A stretch of 64,000 nucleotides of DNA from Mycobacterium paraffinicum (GTDB lineage: Bacteria > Actinomycetota > Actinomycetes > Mycobacteriales > Mycobacteriaceae), in assembly GCF_001907675.1 (NCBI RefSeq), contig NZ_MPNT01000010.1, positions 1 to 64,000 on the forward strand. Reading direction: 5' to 3'. The position numbers and the translations under genes are program-made. Shown here piece after piece: positions 63,002 through 64,000 of the stretch. Each line of letters begins with the position of its first letter. Within the stretch, counting starts at the first letter, position 1. Below the pieces are notes generated by a model. That model had not been told where the DNA came from and did not search any database. It was given only the letters and a program-made list of their open reading frames with translations.

Positions 63002-64000
63002 CTACTTGGCGTCGAACGTCACGGGAAGCGAAGTCGGTGAACGGAAGGGCTGGCCGTGGATGTGGGGGTCGTCGTCGGTCAGCAACCTGAGGTTGGTCAC
63101 CCGATCCAGCAGGCACTCGACCGCGACGCGGGTCTCCAACCGCGCCAGGTGCAGACCCAGACACGTGTGCTCGCCGGCGGCGAAGGAGATGTGTGGCAGA
63201 TGCTTGCGGAAGATGTCGAACTCCTCCGAACGCTCCCAGCGCCGCTCGTCGCGGTTCGCGGACCCGATGCACACGCCGATCACCGACCGCGCCGGAATCT
63301 CGACGCCTTCGAGTTCGGTGTCCTCGGTGGTGAAGCGTTGCACGGTGGTCAGCGGTGTCTCGAAACGCAACCCCTCCTCGATCGCCTGCGGCAGCAGCCC
63401 GCAATCGACCTGCACCGCGGCGAACTGGTCCGGATGGGTGAGCAGCAGGTAGAGCAGGTTGCCCGACGAGCGGTAGGTGGTCTCCAGCCCGGCCGGCAGC
63501 AGCAGCCGCAGGAAGGAGTAAATGGCTTCGTCGCTTAGCTTTTCGCCGTCGATCTCCGCGGTGACCAGGTCGCCGATGATGTCCTCGGTGGGTTTGGACT
63601 TGCGCTGTTCGATCTGCTCGACGAAGTAGTCCTTGAGCGCGGCCGACGCCTCGAAGGCGCGTTCGTAGTCGACGTGGTAGCTGATCAATTGCACCGCGCG
63701 CTTACGGAATGTCGGCAGGTCGTCGGCGGGCAATCCGAGCAGTTGGGCGATGACCCGGGTGGGAAATTCGAAGGTGAAGTTGCGGACCAGGTCGGCTTCG
63801 CCGGTAGCGATGAAGTCGTCGATCAGCGCATTGCAGATCGGCCGGACAATGGTGTTCTCCCAGCGGGCCAGCGCCTTGGACTTGAAAGCGGCGGAGACGA
63901 GGTTGCGATGCTCGCGGTGCTTCTTGCCTTCCATGGCCAGGATGGTCGGCCCCATGAATAAGCCGATCGTCTTGTCATACGGCGCGGAGCTGAAAATCCG
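63002..64000 (-). CDS. Cytochrome P450, N-terminal part beyond the window
   Basis: About 333 C-terminal residues are visible; the frame stays open through base 64000 (RIFSSAPYDKTIGLFMGPTI), so the ATG at 63955 is internal and the start is outside. The I-helix LLPAGLETTYRSSG, the ExxR in IEEGLRFETP and the heme-binding FAAGEHTCLG with its cysteine are all intact. It would hydroxylate a substrate ahead of CoA activation or ring cleavage. Co-directional with the CoA transferase, and probably in one operon with it. Confidence 0.95.
   Translation of the reverse strand, partial: RIFSSAPYDKTIGLFMGPTILAMEGKKHREHRNLVSAAFKSKALARWENTIVRPICNALIDDFIATGEADLVRNFTFEFPTRVIAQLLGLPADDLPTFRKRAVQLISYHVDYERAFEASAALKDYFVEQIEQRKSKPTEDIIGDLVTAEIDGEKLSDEAIYSFLRLLLPAGLETTYRSSGNLLYLLLTHPDQFAAVQVDCGLLPQAIEEGLRFETPLTTVQRFTTEDTELEGVEIPARSVIGVCIGSANRDERRWERSEEFDIFRKHLPHISFAAGEHTCLGLHLARLETRVAVECLLDRVTNLRLLTDDDPHIHGQPFRSPTSLPVTFDAK

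Overview
The window is chromosomal DNA from a high-GC actinobacterium. Gene content and order identify it as a slow-growing Mycobacterium, most likely of the M. avium complex or a close relative. This rests on recognised protein sequences and synteny with the M. tuberculosis Rv1323-Rv1350 segment; no database was searched. Coding density is high, GTG starts are common, and many genes are joined by 1-4 base start/stop overlaps.

Region 1 (1-18,950) is conserved core. In order it holds the end of a thiolase (fadA4-like), a CnoX/YbbN-like thioredoxin-TPR protein, glgB and glgE facing glgP (alpha-glucan synthesis from maltose-1-phosphate and its breakdown), dinG, pncB1, clpS, a DUF2017 gene, a P1-family hydrolase, a rhomboid protease, murI, an Rv1339-like metallo-beta-lactamase-fold protein, rph, rdgB, an Rv1342c-like membrane protein, lprD and tRNA-Leu(UAG). 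Two losses relative to M. tuberculosis are visible: mec-cysO-cysM is missing between the P1 hydrolase and the rhomboid gene, and the PE_PGRS gene beside glgB is missing. A small palindromic repeat family sits after murI (two full copies plus a partial one) and at the 5' end of rdgB.

Region 2 (18,943-23,200) is a small genomic island at the 3' end of tRNA-Leu, bounded by a 32-bp direct repeat of the tRNA end. It carries a helix-hairpin-helix DNA-glycosylase-like protein, a type VII secretion-like large protein with a lipoprotein, and a secreted protein. No integrase remains. The island occupies the place where M. tuberculosis has mbtK-N.

Region 3 (23,223-29,592) holds a small charged protein, a DCC-family thiol oxidoreductase, and irtA-irtB (mycobactin importer and reductase) behind a recognisable IdeR iron box, followed by an aminoglycoside-phosphotransferase-fold kinase.

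Region 4 (29,585-43,165) begins with a 1.1-kb-residue cyclase/NB-ARC/LuxR regulator and a PNPOx-fold protein. Two divergent catabolic units follow: a mycofactocin-type SDR with an acyl-CoA dehydrogenase on the minus strand, and fabG2-thiolase-CoA transferase-acyl-CoA dehydrogenase-GntR on the plus strand. A small secreted protein and a divergent GlxA/DJ-1 pair end the region.

Region 5 (43,139-64,000) is a dense CoA-thioester catabolic zone: four AMP-forming acyl-CoA ligases, five crotonase-family proteins, a hotdog protein, a TetR regulator, a DapA-like aldolase, two amidohydrolase-2 proteins, a pair of acyl-CoA dehydrogenases, a CaiB/BaiF CoA transferase and a P450 running off the end. A shared promoter-proximal motif, a frameshifted SDR remnant and strong terminators suggest a coordinately controlled pathway of unknown substrate.
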